Shown in pieces: positions 41,822-52,322 of a stretch of DNA of 64,000 nucleotides. The notes under the pieces are model-generated. The model had not been told where the DNA came from, searched no databases, and saw only the letters and a program-made list of their open reading frames with translations. A program made the position numbers and the translations under genes. The stretch comes from Chryseobacterium sp. 18061 (GTDB lineage Bacteria > Pseudomonadota > Gammaproteobacteria > Enterobacterales > Enterobacteriaceae). The DNA lies in contig CACSKA010000005.1 in assembly GCA_902706205.1 (NCBI GenBank), positions 124,001-188,000 on the forward strand. The letters are read 5' to 3'. How positions within the stretch are numbered: position 1 is the first letter of the stretch; every line of letters starts with the position of its first letter.

Positions 41822-42682
41822 TTAAAAAAGCGCTCGCAGGCTGAAAGCCAGCCGGCTGCGCGTGCCAAAAAATATCGAAATGAAAAACAATCCGCTGGCG
41901 GTAAGGACGATTGACGGCCCAGCAGGTAAATTGGCCGACCAGGACAGGCTTAAGCCGAACCAGGCGCAGAACGCGCCGCTGACCGCCGCGAACAGTAAAA
42001 TACCGGGCAGGGTTTGCGCCCAGCAGCGCGCGGCGATGGCGGGTAGCATCATGACGCCCACCGCCATCAGCGTGCCGAGCACCTGAAAACCCGCCACCAG
42101 GTTGATAACCAGCAGCGCCAGAAACAGCCCGTGTAACAGCGACGGCAAGCGGCGGGCATTGACTTCCAGCCACGCGCTGTCAAAAGCTTCGCTGACCAGC
42201 CCGCGATAACACAACGCCATGACCACCAGCGTCAGGCTGGCCACGCCGGAGACGAACAGTGCCGCATCGTTGTCGACCGCCAGAATCGAACCAAATAGTA
42301 GATGCAGTAGATCTACGCTAGAGCCCCGCAAGGACACGAGGGTGACGCCCAGCGCCAGCGAGCCGAGGTAGAATCCGGCAAAGCTGGCATCCTCCTTTAA
42401 CGGCGTGCGGCGACTGACCCAACCGGCGACCAGCGCGACGGTTATCCCCGCAATAAACCCACCGATAGTCATCGCCAGCAGCGACATTCCGCTCAGCAGA
42501 TACCCCACGGCGACGCCGGGTAAAATCGCGTGAGACAGCGCATCACCCATCAGGCTCATCCGGCGCAGCAAGAGGAAAACGCCGAGCATCGTAGTGCTGA
42601 CTGACAGCGCCAGGCACACCACCAGCGCGCGACGCATGAAGCCAAATTCGATAAAAGGTTGAAAGAAGGTGTGCCAGATCAT
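41822..42682 (-). CDS. Metal ABC transporter permease (ZnuB/ABC-3 family)
   Basis: 286 residues with eight or nine hydrophobic segments, from MIWHTFFQPFIEFGFMRRAL. ABC-3 family features include the EAA-like GDALSHAILPGVAVGYLLSG and the loop VLGTLMAVGVMMLPAIAAR. It overlaps the ATPase gene by 4 bases and precedes the binding protein gene by 14, giving a compact operon. Confidence 0.9.
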   Translation of the reverse strand: MIWHTFFQPFIEFGFMRRALVVCLALSVSTTMLGVFLLLRRMSLMGDALSHAILPGVAVGYLLSGMSLLAMTIGGFIAGITVALVAGWVSRRTPLKEDASFAGFYLGSLALGVTLVSLRGSSVDLLHLLFGSILAVDNDAALFVSGVASLTLVVMALCYRGLVSEAFDSAWLEVNARRLPSLLHGLFLALLVINLVAGFQVLGTLMAVGVMMLPAIAARCWAQTLPGILLFAAVSGAFCAWFGLSLSWSANLPAGPSIVLTASGLFFISIFFGTRSRLAFSLRALF

Positions 42683-43356
42683 ACGCGCCTCGCGTGGTCG
42701 AAGGCCGCCAGAATGGTGGGCGTGTCGCCCCAGCGGGCGTGCTGTGATTCCAGCAAAAGTGTTTCCGGAAAGTGGCGGGCCACGCGAAGATTGTCGTGCA
42801 GCACGGCGAGAACGGTTTGCCCTTCGCGATGCATTTCCAGGATCAGATCCATGAGCACCTGGCTGGTTGCTTCATCGATTCCGGTGAACGGTTCATCCAG
42901 CATCACCAGCGGCGCCTGCTGAACCAGCACCCTGGCGAACAGCATTCGCTGAAACTGACCGCCGGAAAGCACTTCAATGGGCAGCGTGCCAAGCGACGAC
43001 AGCCCTACTCTTTCCAGCGCCGAAGCAATTCTGCGGCGCATTTCAGCATTGAAACCGCGAAACAGCGAAACACGCGGCCATACGCCCTGGCTCACCACGT
43101 CATAGACGCTTAACGGAAATTGCGACTCCAGCGCGTGACGCTGTGCCAGCCAGCCAATCATCGGGCGCGGTCCGTGCCAGCGCAGCTGGCCGCTGACCGG
43201 AGGAATAAATCCCGCCAGCGTTTTCAATAATGTGGATTTACCGCAGCCGTTAACGCCGACGATCGCCGTCAGCGAACCGGTCTCAATCGTGCCGCAGAGC
43301 GTGGGGGTAATGGCCAGGCGATCGTAACCCGCCACCAGGTGGTCGAGTTCAATCAT
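42679..43356 (-). CDS. Metal ABC transporter ATPase (ZnuC-like)
   Basis: 225 residues: Walker A GVNGCGKST (about 34-42), Q-loop WLAQRHALESQFPLSV, signature LSGGQFQRM and Walker B LVMLDEPFTGID. The Q-loop and LSGGQFQRM form are those of zinc/manganese ABC ATPases. I start at ATG 43356, which overlaps the stop of a 36-codon ORF (ATGA); an upstream in-frame start at 43389 lies inside that ORF. Confidence 0.9.
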   Translation of the reverse strand: MIELDHLVAGYDRLAITPTLCGTIETGSLTAIVGVNGCGKSTLLKTLAGFIPPVSGQLRWHGPRPMIGWLAQRHALESQFPLSVYDVVSQGVWPRVSLFRGFNAEMRRRIASALERVGLSSLGTLPIEVLSGGQFQRMLFARVLVQQAPLVMLDEPFTGIDEATSQVLMDLILEMHREGQTVLAVLHDNLRVARHFPETLLLESQHARWGDTPTILAAFDHARRV

Positions 43357-43463
43357 GGGAGCGCCACCGCCCAGCAAGTCGCCAGCCACAAAAAGGCCAG
43401 GACAAACAGAGCCAAAGCCAGCCGCAGCAGGCCGGAGGCGTTAAAAAGGGAAAAGGGAATCAT
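43353..43463 (-). CDS. Small 36-aa membrane ORF coupled to the zinc ABC operon
   Basis: Reads MIPFSLFNASGLLRLALALF and continues with VLAFLWLATCWAVALP: one strong transmembrane helix. GAGG lies 7 bases before the ATG, and its TGA overlaps the ATPase ATG (ATGA). A Zur-like palindrome lies 17-29 bases upstream of its start. The arrangement suggests a genuine first gene of the operon, either a small subunit or regulator of the transporter, or a leader that couples translation. I know no name for it. Confidence 0.6.
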   Translation of the reverse strand: MIPFSLFNASGLLRLALALFVLAFLWLATCWAVALP

Positions 43464-43479
43464 CGCCAACCTCAATTAC

Positions 43480-43492
43480 GTTATAACATAAC
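43480..43492. promoter_or_regulatory. Zur-like operator of the metal ABC operon
   Basis: GTTATAACATAAC: GTTAT and ATAAC half-sites around AAC, set in an AT-rich surround (ATTACGTTATAACATAACAATAATG). This resembles the core of enterobacterial Zur boxes (TGTTATA-TATAACA). It lies 17 bases upstream of the small ORF, where repression would block the whole operon. Confidence 0.6.
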
Positions 43493-43560
43493 AATAATGA
43501 GATTAACGAAAGTTGTAAATCTGCGTCTGACGTTGGGCCTGTATCGAAATGTTTCAGACA

Positions 43561-43578
43561 CCCCTCCCGCAGGAGGGG
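43561..43578 (-). terminator. Hairpin downstream of mltB
   Basis: CCCCTCC-loop-GGAGGGG, a perfect GC stem, 13 bases after the mltB stop. There is no clear T run on the minus strand. Confidence 0.6.
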
Positions 43579-43590
43579 AAATCGGCAGGA

Positions 43591-44670
43591 TTACTGCTGA
43601 GCGCGCGCCGCCGCCACTGCCTGGCCAAGCTGCCAGACTGCCATCGCGTAGTGCGTACTGTGGTTGTAGCGGGTGATGGTGTAGAAGTTCGGCAAGCCGT
43701 ACCAGTACTCATACCCGGTGCCCACGTCGAGGCGTAACAGGCTCGCCTGCTGGTGATCGCCCAGCGACTGAGTCGGCGACAATCCTGCGGCTGAAAGCTG
43801 TGAAACACTGTAGTTAGTTTTGAAACCGTTATCCAGGCCTGGCGCCTGGCCCACGGCTGGCACAGCAACCTGATCGCCCTTCACCCAGCCATGCTGTTTA
43901 AAGTAGTTGGCTACGCTGCCGATCGCATCATCCGGATCCCACAGGTTGATGTGGCCGTCACCATTGAAGTCCACGGCGTACTGCTTATAGGACGACGGCA
44001 TAAACTGACCGTAGCCCATTGCACCGGCAAACGAGCCTTTCAGATCCAGTGGGTCGTCCTGCTCGTCGCGCGCCATTAACAGGAAAGTTTCCAGCTCACC
44101 GGAGAAGTACTTCGCCCGACGCGGATAGTTGAATGACAGCGTCGCCAACGCATCCAGAATACGGGTTTTGCCCATCACGCGGCCCCAGCGGGTTTCAACG
44201 CCGATAATGCCGATGATAATTTCCGGCGGTACGCCGTACACCTGCCAGGCGCGGGTCAGCGCATCCTGATGTTCATTCCAGAACGCGACGCCATTTTGTA
44301 CGTTGTCCGGGGTAATAAACTGTTTGCGATAGCGCAGCCAGGCGCCGTTTGGTCCGGTAGGAACCTGCGCCGTCGGTGCCTGACGGTCCATCAGACGCAG
44401 AACGTAATCCAGACGTTTGGCCTGAGAGAGAATTTCATGCAGCTGTTGACGGTCAAAGCCATGCTTACTGACCATCGAATCAATGAACTGATCCGCCGCC
44501 GCGTTGTTGGCGAAGTCGCCGCCCATCAGGGTCGTATTATGCTGCGGCTCCAACAGGAATCCGCCTGAGGTATTCACCGTGGTCGGCGCTTCAGCGGTTT
44601 TCGGTTTGCTGCTACAGGCAGCAACCAGCACGCAGAGCGGGAGTAAGGTCAGGTAACGACGCTTCAACAT
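43591..44670 (-). CDS. mltB: Membrane-bound lytic murein transglycosylase B
   Basis: Outer-membrane lipoprotein that cleaves peptidoglycan to 1,6-anhydromuropeptides. 359 residues (E. coli 361). Lipobox LVAACSS with Cys near residue 19; catalytic glutamate in GIIGVETRWGRVMG near 160; SxxSFxGAMGYGQFMPSSY and the EF-hand-like FNGDGHINLWDPDD calcium loop of Slt35. In E. coli the srl operon follows here; in this window the next gene is norR. Confidence 0.95.
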   Translation of the reverse strand: MLKRRYLTLLPLCVLVAACSSKPKTAEAPTTVNTSGGFLLEPQHNTTLMGGDFANNAAADQFIDSMVSKHGFDRQQLHEILSQAKRLDYVLRLMDRQAPTAQVPTGPNGAWLRYRKQFITPDNVQNGVAFWNEHQDALTRAWQVYGVPPEIIIGIIGVETRWGRVMGKTRILDALATLSFNYPRRAKYFSGELETFLLMARDEQDDPLDLKGSFAGAMGYGQFMPSSYKQYAVDFNGDGHINLWDPDDAIGSVANYFKQHGWVKGDQVAVPAVGQAPGLDNGFKTNYSVSQLSAAGLSPTQSLGDHQQASLLRLDVGTGYEYWYGLPNFYTITRYNHSTHYAMAVWQLGQAVAAARAQQ

Positions 44671-44765
44671 GTGACATCCATTTAGCTAATTCGGCAAGAG
44701 CAAGTATGGTAAACATCCCTCACATGATAAGAAAGCGCAAGGCGGCGTCGGTTAAAAATATATTT

Positions 44766-46286
44766 TTAAACCCCTTTTTTGAGCCCCAGACGCTTTGCCA
44801 ACCGATGCAGGTTGGCGACGTCCAGCGACAGCGCCCGCGCTGTCGCCGCCCAGTTGTTCTGCTGGCTTTCTAGCGCCTGCATAATCGCCTGGCGTTGAAA
44901 CGCGTCGGTGGCCTCCCGTAAATTCACCGCTTCTGTCTGTATTTCACGCGGTTGTGCAACGGAAACAGGTTCGCTGTGAATAGCAAAATGTTGCGGTTTC
45001 AGCGTGACCTCTGCACCATCGCTGGCCGCGCGCGCCAACACCACAGCCCGATGGATGGCGTGTTCCAGCTCACGCACATTACCGGGCCAGCGATACGACG
45101 CTAAATGCGTGCGGGTTGCTGCACTAAGAATGACGCTGCTCAGCCCCATTCGAGCCCGGCACTGCTCGCAAAAATAGCCCGCCAGCAGAATGACGTCTTC
45201 ATCGCGCTCGCGAAGTGGCGGTACGGAAAGTGGGAACACGCTTAAACGGTGGAACAGATCCGCGCGAAAACGCCCGGCCAATACCTCTTCGCGCAGATCG
45301 CGGTTAGTTGCCGCCAGCACGCGCACATTAACCCGTAGACTGCGATCATCACCGACTCGCTGGATATCTCCATACTGCAAAACTCGCAGCAGCTTTGCCT
45401 GCAATGACAAAGATAGCTCACCGATTTCATCGAGGAACAGCGTGCCGTTATCCGCGATTTCAAATTTTCCGCTGCGATGGCTGATAGCCCCGGTAAACGC
45501 GCCCTTCACATGCCCGAACAGCTCGCTTTCCGCCACGCTTTCCGGTAACGCCGCACAGTTGAGATACACCAGCGGGTTCGCCGCGCGCGATGACTGCTGA
45601 TGAATCGCCTTTGCCACCAGCTCTTTGCCGGTGCCGGTTTCACCGCCGATCAGCACGTTAAGATCGGACGCCGCAACAATCTCAATCTCTTTTTTCAGCT
45701 GTACCACCGGTGCCGAGAGACCAATCATCTCCTGCGCACCTGTCGTGGCGTCGCCACTGATGTTGGTCATCAACACATTCTGGCTTTCCAGCCGGGCAAT
45801 CAGCAGCGCGTTATTCAGCGCCCCGGAAACCAGCGCGGCAATCAGACGCAGCTCTTCGTCGCTGTGGCTGTCAAACTGATGGGCGTCCATACCATCGAGG
45901 GTTAACGCGCCAATCAGATTTTGCCCGGCGAACAGCGGCAGGCCGAGACAGGCGTGAACCTTCAGGCTTTCCTGCCCAGGAATCAGCCCGTCGTAAGGGT
46001 CCGGCAACGTGCTGTCTGCGGGAAAACGCACGATATCGCCAGCGCGGGCAATTGCCTCCAACCGAGGATGGGCCTGTAACGCAAACCGGCGGCCCAGTAC
46101 GTCTTTCGCCAGGCCGTCAATTGCCAACGGAATGAACTGATGAGCCTCGTAGCGCAACAACGCTGAGGCATCACAGCCCAACAGCTCGCGCAGAGTGATG
46201 ATAAGCCTCGAAAAACGGTCCGGATGACCGATGTCGCTTTGCAATTCGATGGCTATTTTCGCCAGCGCTTCGGTAGAAAAACTCAT
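44766..46286 (-). CDS. norR: NO-responsive sigma-54 activator NorR
   Basis: 506 residues with three domains: N-terminal GAF with a non-haem iron that senses NO, central AAA+ with Walker [10 protein letters not shown], the sigma-54 contact loop GAFTGA and Walker [10 protein letters not shown], and a C-terminal Fis-type HTH ([25 protein letters not shown]). Activates the divergent norVW operon when NO binds. Confidence 0.96.
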   Translation of the reverse strand: MSFSTEALAKIAIELQSDIGHPDRFSRLIITLRELLGCDASALLRYEAHQFIPLAIDGLAKDVLGRRFALQAHPRLEAIARAGDIVRFPADSTLPDPYDGLIPGQESLKVHACLGLPLFAGQNLIGALTLDGMDAHQFDSHSDEELRLIAALVSGALNNALLIARLESQNVLMTNISGDATTGAQEMIGLSAPVVQLKKEIEIVAASDLNVLIGGETGTGKELVAKAIHQQSSRAANPLVYLNCAALPESVAESELFGHVKGAFTGAISHRSGKFEIADNGTLFLDEIGELSLSLQAKLLRVLQYGDIQRVGDDRSLRVNVRVLAATNRDLREEVLAGRFRADLFHRLSVFPLSVPPLRERDEDVILLAGYFCEQCRARMGLSSVILSAATRTHLASYRWPGNVRELEHAIHRAVVLARAASDGAEVTLKPQHFAIHSEPVSVAQPREIQTEAVNLREATDAFQRQAIMQALESQQNNWAATARALSLDVANLHRLAKRLGLKKGV

Positions 46287-46298
46287 GCCTGCCTCATT

Positions 46299-46354
46299 GT
46301 CATTATGACTGTCATCATTGTCTTTTTGACGACCTTAAGCATAGTCATTATGAC
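46299..46354. promoter_or_regulatory. Three NorR enhancer sites
   Basis: GTCATTATGAC at 46299-46309, GTCTTTTTGAC at 46320-46330 and GTCATTATGAC at 46344-46354 match the NorR consensus GT-N7-AC. E. coli has three such sites, all needed for hexamer assembly and norV activation. Confidence 0.88.
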
Positions 46355-46408
46355 AAAACCCCACAACGCTTAAATTAAAAAATCGTTAATTATCAATAAA
46401 ATAAAAAC

Positions 46409-46424
46409 TGGCACGCAACTTGAT
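46409..46424 (+). promoter_or_regulatory. Sigma-54 promoter of norVW
   Basis: TGGCACGCAACTTGAT: the -24 TGGCACG is perfect, and TTGA stands at the -12 position, where TTGC is usual. Located 55 bases downstream of the NorR sites and 45 bases upstream of norV. Confidence 0.75.
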
Positions 46425-46468
46425 ATAGACCATTAACGATTTGAACCAGAAGAGTGATTGAGGACGTT

Positions 46469-47908
46469 ATGGCTATTCACGTTAAAAACAATATTCATTG
46501 GGTTGGGCAGCGCGATTGGGAAGTGCGTGATTTTCACGGCACCGAATACAAAACTCTGCGCGGCAGCAGCTACAACAGTTATCTGATCCGCGAAGATAAA
46601 AATGTGCTGATCGACACCGTCGATCATAAGTTCAGCCGGGAGTTCGTGCAGAACCTGCGGGCGGAGATCGATCTCGCCGATATCGACTACATCATCATCA
46701 ACCACGCGGAAGAGGATCATGCCGGTGCGCTAACCGAGCTGATGGCATCCATTCCGGACACGCCGATTTATTGCACCGCCAACGCGATAGATTCGATCAA
46801 TGGCCATCACCATCACCCGGAGTGGAATTTCAACGTCGTTAAAACGGGCGATTCGCTGGATCTTGGCAACGGCAAGCAGCTGATTTTCGTGGAAACCCCG
46901 ATGCTGCACTGGCCCGACAGCATGATGACCTACATGACCGGCGACGCAGTGCTGTTTAGCAACGACGCTTTTGGTCAGCACTATTGCGACGAACACCTGT
47001 TCAATGACGAAGTGGATCAGGCTGAACTTTTCGAACAGTGCCAGCGCTACTACGCCAATATTCTGACTCCGTTCAGCCGCCTGGTGACGCCGAAAATCAC
47101 CGAGATCCTCGGTTTCAACCTGCCGGTAGACATGATTGCCACCTCTCACGGCGTGGTGTGGCGCGATAATCCGACACAAATTGTCGAGCTGTATCTGAAA
47201 TGGGCGGCGGATTATCAGGAAGATCGCATCACGATTTTCTACGACACCATGTCCAACAACACTCGTATGATGGCGGACGCCATTGCTCAGGGTATTAACG
47301 AAGTCGACTCGCGCGTGGCGGTGAAGATTTTTAACGTCTCCCGCAGCGATAAAAATGACGTGCTGACCAACGTCTTCCGCTCCAAAGGCGTGTTGGCGGG
47401 CACTTCGACCATGAACAACGTGATGATGCCGAAAATTGCCGGGCTGGTTGAAGAACTGACCGGGCTGCGTTTTCGCAACAAACGCGCCAGCGCCTTTGGC
47501 TCCCACGGCTGGAGCGGCGGCGCGGTGGACCGACTTTCTACCCGCTTGCAGGACGCGGGTTTTGAAATGTCGCTGAGCCTGAAAGCCAAGTGGCGTCCGG
47601 ATCTCGACGCACTGGAAATCTGCCGCGAGCACGGTCGCGAAATCGCCCGCCAATGGGCACTCACCCCACTTTCACCACCCGTTACGGTGAATGTGCCGAG
47701 CGAGCCGCAGCCAGCCGACTGCGCCGTCGATGCCGGGCCTGCCATGCAGTGCAGTGTTTGCCAGTGGATTTACGACCCGGCAGAAGGGGAGCCGAATCAG
47801 GATGTCACCCCAGGTACGCCGTGGAGCGAAGTACCGGACAGTTTCCTGTGCCCGGAATGTTCCCTCGGCAAAGAGGTGTTTGAGGTGCTGGCGACGGAGG
47901 CAAAATGA
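46469..47908 (+). CDS. norV: Anaerobic NO reductase flavorubredoxin NorV
   Basis: Reduces NO to N2O under anaerobic conditions. 479 residues, as in E. coli: N-terminal metallo-beta-lactamase-like di-iron domain (HAEEDHAG with ligands; [11 protein letters not shown] region), flavodoxin domain binding FMN ([14 protein letters not shown]), and a C-terminal rubredoxin ([10 protein letters not shown], then LCPEC). I start at ATG 46469 (MAIHVKNN); five upstream codons are not family-like. Overlaps norW by 4 bases. Confidence 0.97.
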   Translation: MAIHVKNNIHWVGQRDWEVRDFHGTEYKTLRGSSYNSYLIREDKNVLIDTVDHKFSREFVQNLRAEIDLADIDYIIINHAEEDHAGALTELMASIPDTPIYCTANAIDSINGHHHHPEWNFNVVKTGDSLDLGNGKQLIFVETPMLHWPDSMMTYMTGDAVLFSNDAFGQHYCDEHLFNDEVDQAELFEQCQRYYANILTPFSRLVTPKITEILGFNLPVDMIATSHGVVWRDNPTQIVELYLKWAADYQEDRITIFYDTMSNNTRMMADAIAQGINEVDSRVAVKIFNVSRSDKNDVLTNVFRSKGVLAGTSTMNNVMMPKIAGLVEELTGLRFRNKRASAFGSHGWSGGAVDRLSTRLQDAGFEMSLSLKAKWRPDLDALEICREHGREIARQWALTPLSPPVTVNVPSEPQPADCAVDAGPAMQCSVCQWIYDPAEGEPNQDVTPGTPWSEVPDSFLCPECSLGKEVFEVLATEAK

Positions 47909-49038
47909 ATCACGGTATCGTCATTATCGGTTCGGGCTTTGCGGCTCGTCAGTTGGTAAAAAGCATCCGCAAACAGGACGCTCAGGTACCGCTGACGCTG
48001 ATTGCCGCCGACAGCATGGATGAATATAACAAACCGGATCTCAGCCACGTCATCAGCCAGAACCAGCTCGCCGCAGACCTGACGATCCAGACGGCGGGCG
48101 AGTTCGCCGAGCAGTACAATCTGCATCTGTTTCCGAACACGCGGGTAACGGATATCGACGCCGCAGCGCGTCGAGTGAAAAGCATTGACCAGAGCTGGCC
48201 GTACGAAAAACTGGTACTGGCGACGGGCGCAACGCCGATCGTACCACCGGTTCCCGGGCACGAGCTGATGGTCACGCTCAACAGCCAGCAGGAATACGGT
48301 GCGGCGCAAACTGCTCTGCATGATGCAAAGCGTGTGCTGCTCGTCGGGGCCGGGCTCATTGGCAGTGAACTGGCGATGGATTTTTGTCGGGCGGGAAAAG
48401 CCGTCAGTGTAGTCGACAGCTCCGCGAGCATCCTCGCCTCCCTGATGCCGCCGGAAGTCAGCAGTCGTCTTCAACATCAGCTGACCGATATGGGCGTTCA
48501 TCTACTGCTGAAAAGCCAGCTTCAGGGGCTGGAGAAAACCCACTCAGGGATCCGCGCCTGCTTTGATCGCAATCGGGTACTTGAGGTGGATGCGGTGATT
48601 GCCGTCGCCGGTTTGCGATCGGAAACAGCGCTGGCCCGTCGCGCGGGCGTGGATATCAATCGTGGGGTGGTGGTCAACAGCGCATTGCAAACCAGCGATC
48701 CGGCGATTTACGCCCTCGGCGACTGCGCAGAAATCAAAGGTCGAGTGCTGCCGTTCCTCCAACCGACACTGCTGAGCGCGCTGACCCTGGCAAAAATCCT
48801 GCTGGGTCAGGCTGCAAACCTGACGCTGCCGCCGATGCTGGTCAAAGTAAAAACACCGGACCTGCCGCTGCATTTAGCGGGGGATACGCGTGATCCGGAT
48901 CTGCGCTGGACGCTCGACACCACTCCCGACGGGATGATTGCGCAGGGGTTTGATAGCGAGGAGAAGCTGAGGGCGTTTGTGGTCAGCGAAGGAAAAATGA
49001 AGCAAGCGTTCGCGTTACTGAAACAGATCCACGCCTGA
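47905..49038 (+). CDS. norW: NADH:flavorubredoxin reductase NorW
   Basis: 377-residue FAD enzyme passing electrons from NADH to the rubredoxin domain of NorV. FAD-binding GxGxxA at the start ([13 protein letters not shown]), NAD-binding [13 protein letters not shown] near residue 150, and the second FAD motif [11 protein letters not shown] near 270. Translationally coupled to norV and closed by the terminator at 49047. Confidence 0.96.
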   Translation: MNHGIVIIGSGFAARQLVKSIRKQDAQVPLTLIAADSMDEYNKPDLSHVISQNQLAADLTIQTAGEFAEQYNLHLFPNTRVTDIDAAARRVKSIDQSWPYEKLVLATGATPIVPPVPGHELMVTLNSQQEYGAAQTALHDAKRVLLVGAGLIGSELAMDFCRAGKAVSVVDSSASILASLMPPEVSSRLQHQLTDMGVHLLLKSQLQGLEKTHSGIRACFDRNRVLEVDAVIAVAGLRSETALARRAGVDINRGVVVNSALQTSDPAIYALGDCAEIKGRVLPFLQPTLLSALTLAKILLGQAANLTLPPMLVKVKTPDLPLHLAGDTRDPDLRWTLDTTPDGMIAQGFDSEEKLRAFVVSEGKMKQAFALLKQIHA

Positions 49039-49046
49039 ATAAAAAA

Positions 49047-49070
49047 TGCCGGGCCTGATTTGGCCCGGCA
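49047..49070. terminator. Bidirectional terminator between norW and the NiCoT gene
   Basis: TGCCGGGCC (49047-49055) and GGCCCGGCA (49062-49070) perfect 9-bp stem, preceded by AAAAAA. For the minus-strand gene this gives a T run after the stem, so it suits the NiCoT gene best while also closing norVW. Confidence 0.85.
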
Positions 49071-49079
49071 CCGGTTGCG

Positions 49080-50096
49080 TTACACGCTCAGTGCGTCATA
49101 TCCGCGCCAGCGATATACCGCCAGAGAGACTATCCAGCAGGCGACAAACAACCCGATAACGATGAATCCGGCATTGCCGAGATTATCATTCAGCGCGCCA
49201 ACCCAGTTCCACAGCCCACCGCTAAAGCCAAATTTATCCATCAGCAGGCCCAGCGCTTCCAGGCCGCCGATAAACAGCGCCACCACCACCGACGTGCCGG
49301 TTATGGTCATGTTGTAATACAGCTTGCGCTGAGGTTTGTTAAAGGCCCAGCCGTATGCCCCGACCATTAACACGTTATCAAGCGTATCCACCAGCGCCAT
49401 GCCGCTGGCAAACAGCGCCGGGAAAATCATGATGCTCCAGATAGACATTCCGCTGGATGCGCTGGCAGCCGTGATCCCCAACACCCCAATTTCGGTGGCG
49501 GTATCAAAGCCGAGGCCAAACAAAAAGCCGACCAGATACATGTGCCAGCTTTTGTCGATCAGGCGGAACGTCTTGCCGAACAGCCAGCTCATCATCCCGC
49601 CCGTCGCCACCGGATCGCTGTTGAACGGCTTGCCCTGTTTGAAGGCCCGGAAGCTGCGCCAGATGCCACGCAGAATAACCAGGTTGATAAAGGCCATCGC
49701 CAGCAGGAACAGTGACGAAACCGCGGTGCCAATCAGGCTGCCGGTATCGTGAAACCAGCTCATGTGCTGCTGGAACGCTGTTGCGGTGGCGGCGATTGCC
49801 GCCGAAGCCAGCACCACAATGGAGGAATGACCCAGCGAGAACCACGCGCCAACACCGAAGGGGCGTTTGCCCTGCTGCATCATTTTGCGCGTAACGGTAT
49901 CAATCGCGGCGATATGATCGGCATCCACCGCATGGCGCAGGCCGTAGCCCCAGGCCAACAGACTAGCGGCCATTAGCGCCCCACTCTCACCAAACACCTG
50001 CCACGCCCAGCACCACGCCAATAGATTGGCCATCATCAGCACGAAAACCAGTAGCGCTGCGCGTGGCTGTTGACGTAAAAGCCTAATCAGCATCAT
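49080..50096 (-). CDS. Nickel/cobalt transporter, NiCoT (NixA/HoxN) family
   Basis: 338 residues with eight hydrophobic segments. The family signature [13 protein letters not shown] lies in the second helix; the second signature region [10 protein letters not shown] follows. High-affinity Ni2+ (or Co2+) uptake. Its ATG overlaps the hypF stop (ATGA), so it is co-translated with a hydrogenase maturation gene, which points to nickel. ATG 50093 is an alternative start. A NiCoT gene at the same spot next to hypF is known from Salmonella as I recall; E. coli K-12 uses NikABCDE. Confidence 0.93.
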   Translation of the reverse strand: MMLIRLLRQQPRAALLVFVLMMANLLAWCWAWQVFGESGALMAASLLAWGYGLRHAVDADHIAAIDTVTRKMMQQGKRPFGVGAWFSLGHSSIVVLASAAIAATATAFQQHMSWFHDTGSLIGTAVSSLFLLAMAFINLVILRGIWRSFRAFKQGKPFNSDPVATGGMMSWLFGKTFRLIDKSWHMYLVGFLFGLGFDTATEIGVLGITAASASSGMSIWSIMIFPALFASGMALVDTLDNVLMVGAYGWAFNKPQRKLYYNMTITGTSVVVALFIGGLEALGLLMDKFGFSGGLWNWVGALNDNLGNAGFIVIGLFVACWIVSLAVYRWRGYDALSV

Positions 50097-52321
50097 CCGT
50101 TCCCTTCCTCCTGGAGGCGGGCAGCGGCAATCACCGCCTGCCCATATGAAATTCCGCCGTCGCCCGCGGGCAAACGCTGCGGAAATAAAAGTGTAAAACC
50201 AGACAGATAAAACGCCAGCCGCTCGCGCAGCAGTCGGTTATGCAGCACCCCGCCGCCGAAAACCAGTGTGCGGATACCGCGAATGCCCGCGTGATAGCGC
50301 ATCATCTGCGCCAGCCCACAGGCCAGCGCATCATGAAATGCCCACGCTTTATCTGCTTCTGGCGCAGACCAGTGCAGCCACTGCTGCCAGAAAACGCGTA
50401 AATTCAGGGTGTTATCCTGAAATAAAAGCGTCAAAGGATGGCCGTGACCCTCACATGTTCGCGCCAGCGCTTCCAGTCGGCAGGCCGCTTCACCTTCATA
50501 ACTCTGCTTATCCGGCGCGCAGCTCAGCGTACTCGCGACCGCATCAAATAAACGCCCGCAGGAAGACGCCATCGGCGCATTTATCCCACGTCCAATGGCG
50601 CGAGCCAGCGCGGCGACGGGGTGTGACTGCAACGGCGCGAGCGATTGCCAGTCAGGTACAAACGCCACGCACTGTGCAAGTAAGTTTCGCCACGGCTGTC
50701 GAGCCGCCAGATCTCCGCCGGGCAGCGCTACCGCAGGCAGACCGCCGAGATGTTCACATTCCCGATAGTTCACCCGCAGGCATTCGCCGCCCCAGAGCGC
50801 CCCGTTTTCCCCCTGCCCGATGCCGTCGAGGGTCAGCGCGATAACATCGCCACCGCCCAGCGGCCAGCCGTGTTCTGCCATGCAGGCCGCAGCGTGAGCA
50901 TGGTGATGTAGCACCCTGTCGCAAGGAATATTCAGCGCCTCGCCCCACAGCACCGAGCGATAACCGTCGTGCGCATCCACCACCACCCGTTTCGGGGTAA
51001 ACGCATATATCGACTGCATTAATGCCAGCGCACTGCGCCACTGCGCCTCTACGCCTTCTTCGCAAACGTCGCCCAGATGCTGGCTCAGCACCGCTTCTTG
51101 TCCGCGCACCAGACAAAATGTGTTTTTCAAATCCGCCCCGCAGCACAAGAGCGGCGGAACATCCGCAAAACCCGGCGGCAACGGCAGCGCATCCGGCACG
51201 TAACCACGAGCCCTACGCAGCATTTCGCCACTTTGTCGGACCACGGAATCATCCATACGCTGGACGATATCGCGGTTGTGCAGCAGAAACCCGTCGGCTA
51301 CCTCCGCCAAGTCGGCCAGGGCATCCTGATTCGAAATCGCGGGCGGTTTGCCATTGAGATTCCCCGAGGTCATTACCAGCGGGCGTTTCAGCGACTGCAT
51401 CAACAATTGCTGAATGGGGTTCGATGCCAGCATTACGCCGATTTCATCCAGCCCGGGAGCAATGTCATCGCCTATGCCGTCGACCACGCTTTTCACCACC
51501 AGCACAATTGGCGACGCCGGAGTGTTAAGCAATTTCTGTGCCTGTTCCGGCAGGAAAATCGCCTGCGTCAGCATCACCGCCAACGGTTTCGTCGGGCGTC
51601 GTTTGCGTTTGCGCAGCAGCGCCACGGCTTCAGCGTTTCCGGCATCACACACCAGATGAAAACCGCCAAGCCCTTTGACAGCCACAATGCCGCCCGTGGC
51701 CAGCATCTCGACCGCCGCCGCCAGCGCTTTTTCGCCCGAGGATTGTTCAGAGGATGCGTGCCAACTCAGCTGTGGACCGCATTCTGCGCAGGCCACCGGC
51801 TGGGCGTGGAAACGGCGATCTGACGGGGCGCGATACTCTTTTTCGCAGGCCAGACAAAGCGGAAAAGCCGCCATCACTGTGAAGGGGCGGTCATATGGCA
51901 TTGCCTGAATAATGGTAAAGCGCGGGCCACAGTGGGTGCAGTTGATAAACGGGTAGCGGTAGCGCCGGTTCTGCGGGTCATTGAGCTCCGCAAGGCAGGT
52001 AGGACAAGAGGCGGCATCGGGTGCAATCTGCGTGCTCATGCGCCCGATGCCGCTTTGCTGGATGGTAAAATCCTGTGGTAAATCAGGCCAGTGATACGGC
52101 GTGATTTCAGTGGCGTCAATGCGCGCCAAAATGGGGCAATGCACCTTAAGCTGCGCAGCAAAGCCGTTTTCTGCACCAACGAGGTGCACCAGCACACCTT
52201 CCGCGTCATTGCTGACGTTTCCCTGCCGGCTTAGCCGCTGCGCCATTTGCCAGACAAACGGCCGAAACCCTACGCCCTGAACCTTACCGCGCAGGCGAAT
52301 GACGACGCCGTTCATTGCCAT
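50093..52321 (-). CDS. hypF: Hydrogenase maturation carbamoyltransferase HypF
   Basis: Makes the carbamoyl group that becomes the CN ligands of the [NiFe] centre, transferring it from carbamoyl phosphate to HypE. 742 residues with four domains: acylphosphatase ([14 protein letters not shown]), two zinc fingers (CPTCLAEL...[14 protein letters not shown]...CAECGP), YrdC-like domain ([22 protein letters not shown]) and Kae1-like domain with [13 protein letters not shown]. Start at ATG 52321, 1 base after the hydN stop, with no good ribosome binding site, so coupling to hydN is likely. Confidence 0.96.
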   Translation of the reverse strand: MAMNGVVIRLRGKVQGVGFRPFVWQMAQRLSRQGNVSNDAEGVLVHLVGAENGFAAQLKVHCPILARIDATEITPYHWPDLPQDFTIQQSGIGRMSTQIAPDAASCPTCLAELNDPQNRRYRYPFINCTHCGPRFTIIQAMPYDRPFTVMAAFPLCLACEKEYRAPSDRRFHAQPVACAECGPQLSWHASSEQSSGEKALAAAVEMLATGGIVAVKGLGGFHLVCDAGNAEAVALLRKRKRRPTKPLAVMLTQAIFLPEQAQKLLNTPASPIVLVVKSVVDGIGDDIAPGLDEIGVMLASNPIQQLLMQSLKRPLVMTSGNLNGKPPAISNQDALADLAEVADGFLLHNRDIVQRMDDSVVRQSGEMLRRARGYVPDALPLPPGFADVPPLLCCGADLKNTFCLVRGQEAVLSQHLGDVCEEGVEAQWRSALALMQSIYAFTPKRVVVDAHDGYRSVLWGEALNIPCDRVLHHHAHAAACMAEHGWPLGGGDVIALTLDGIGQGENGALWGGECLRVNYRECEHLGGLPAVALPGGDLAARQPWRNLLAQCVAFVPDWQSLAPLQSHPVAALARAIGRGINAPMASSCGRLFDAVASTLSCAPDKQSYEGEAACRLEALARTCEGHGHPLTLLFQDNTLNLRVFWQQWLHWSAPEADKAWAFHDALACGLAQMMRYHAGIRGIRTLVFGGGVLHNRLLRERLAFYLSGFTLLFPQRLPAGDGGISYGQAVIAAARLQEEGNG

Positions 52322-52322
52322 C

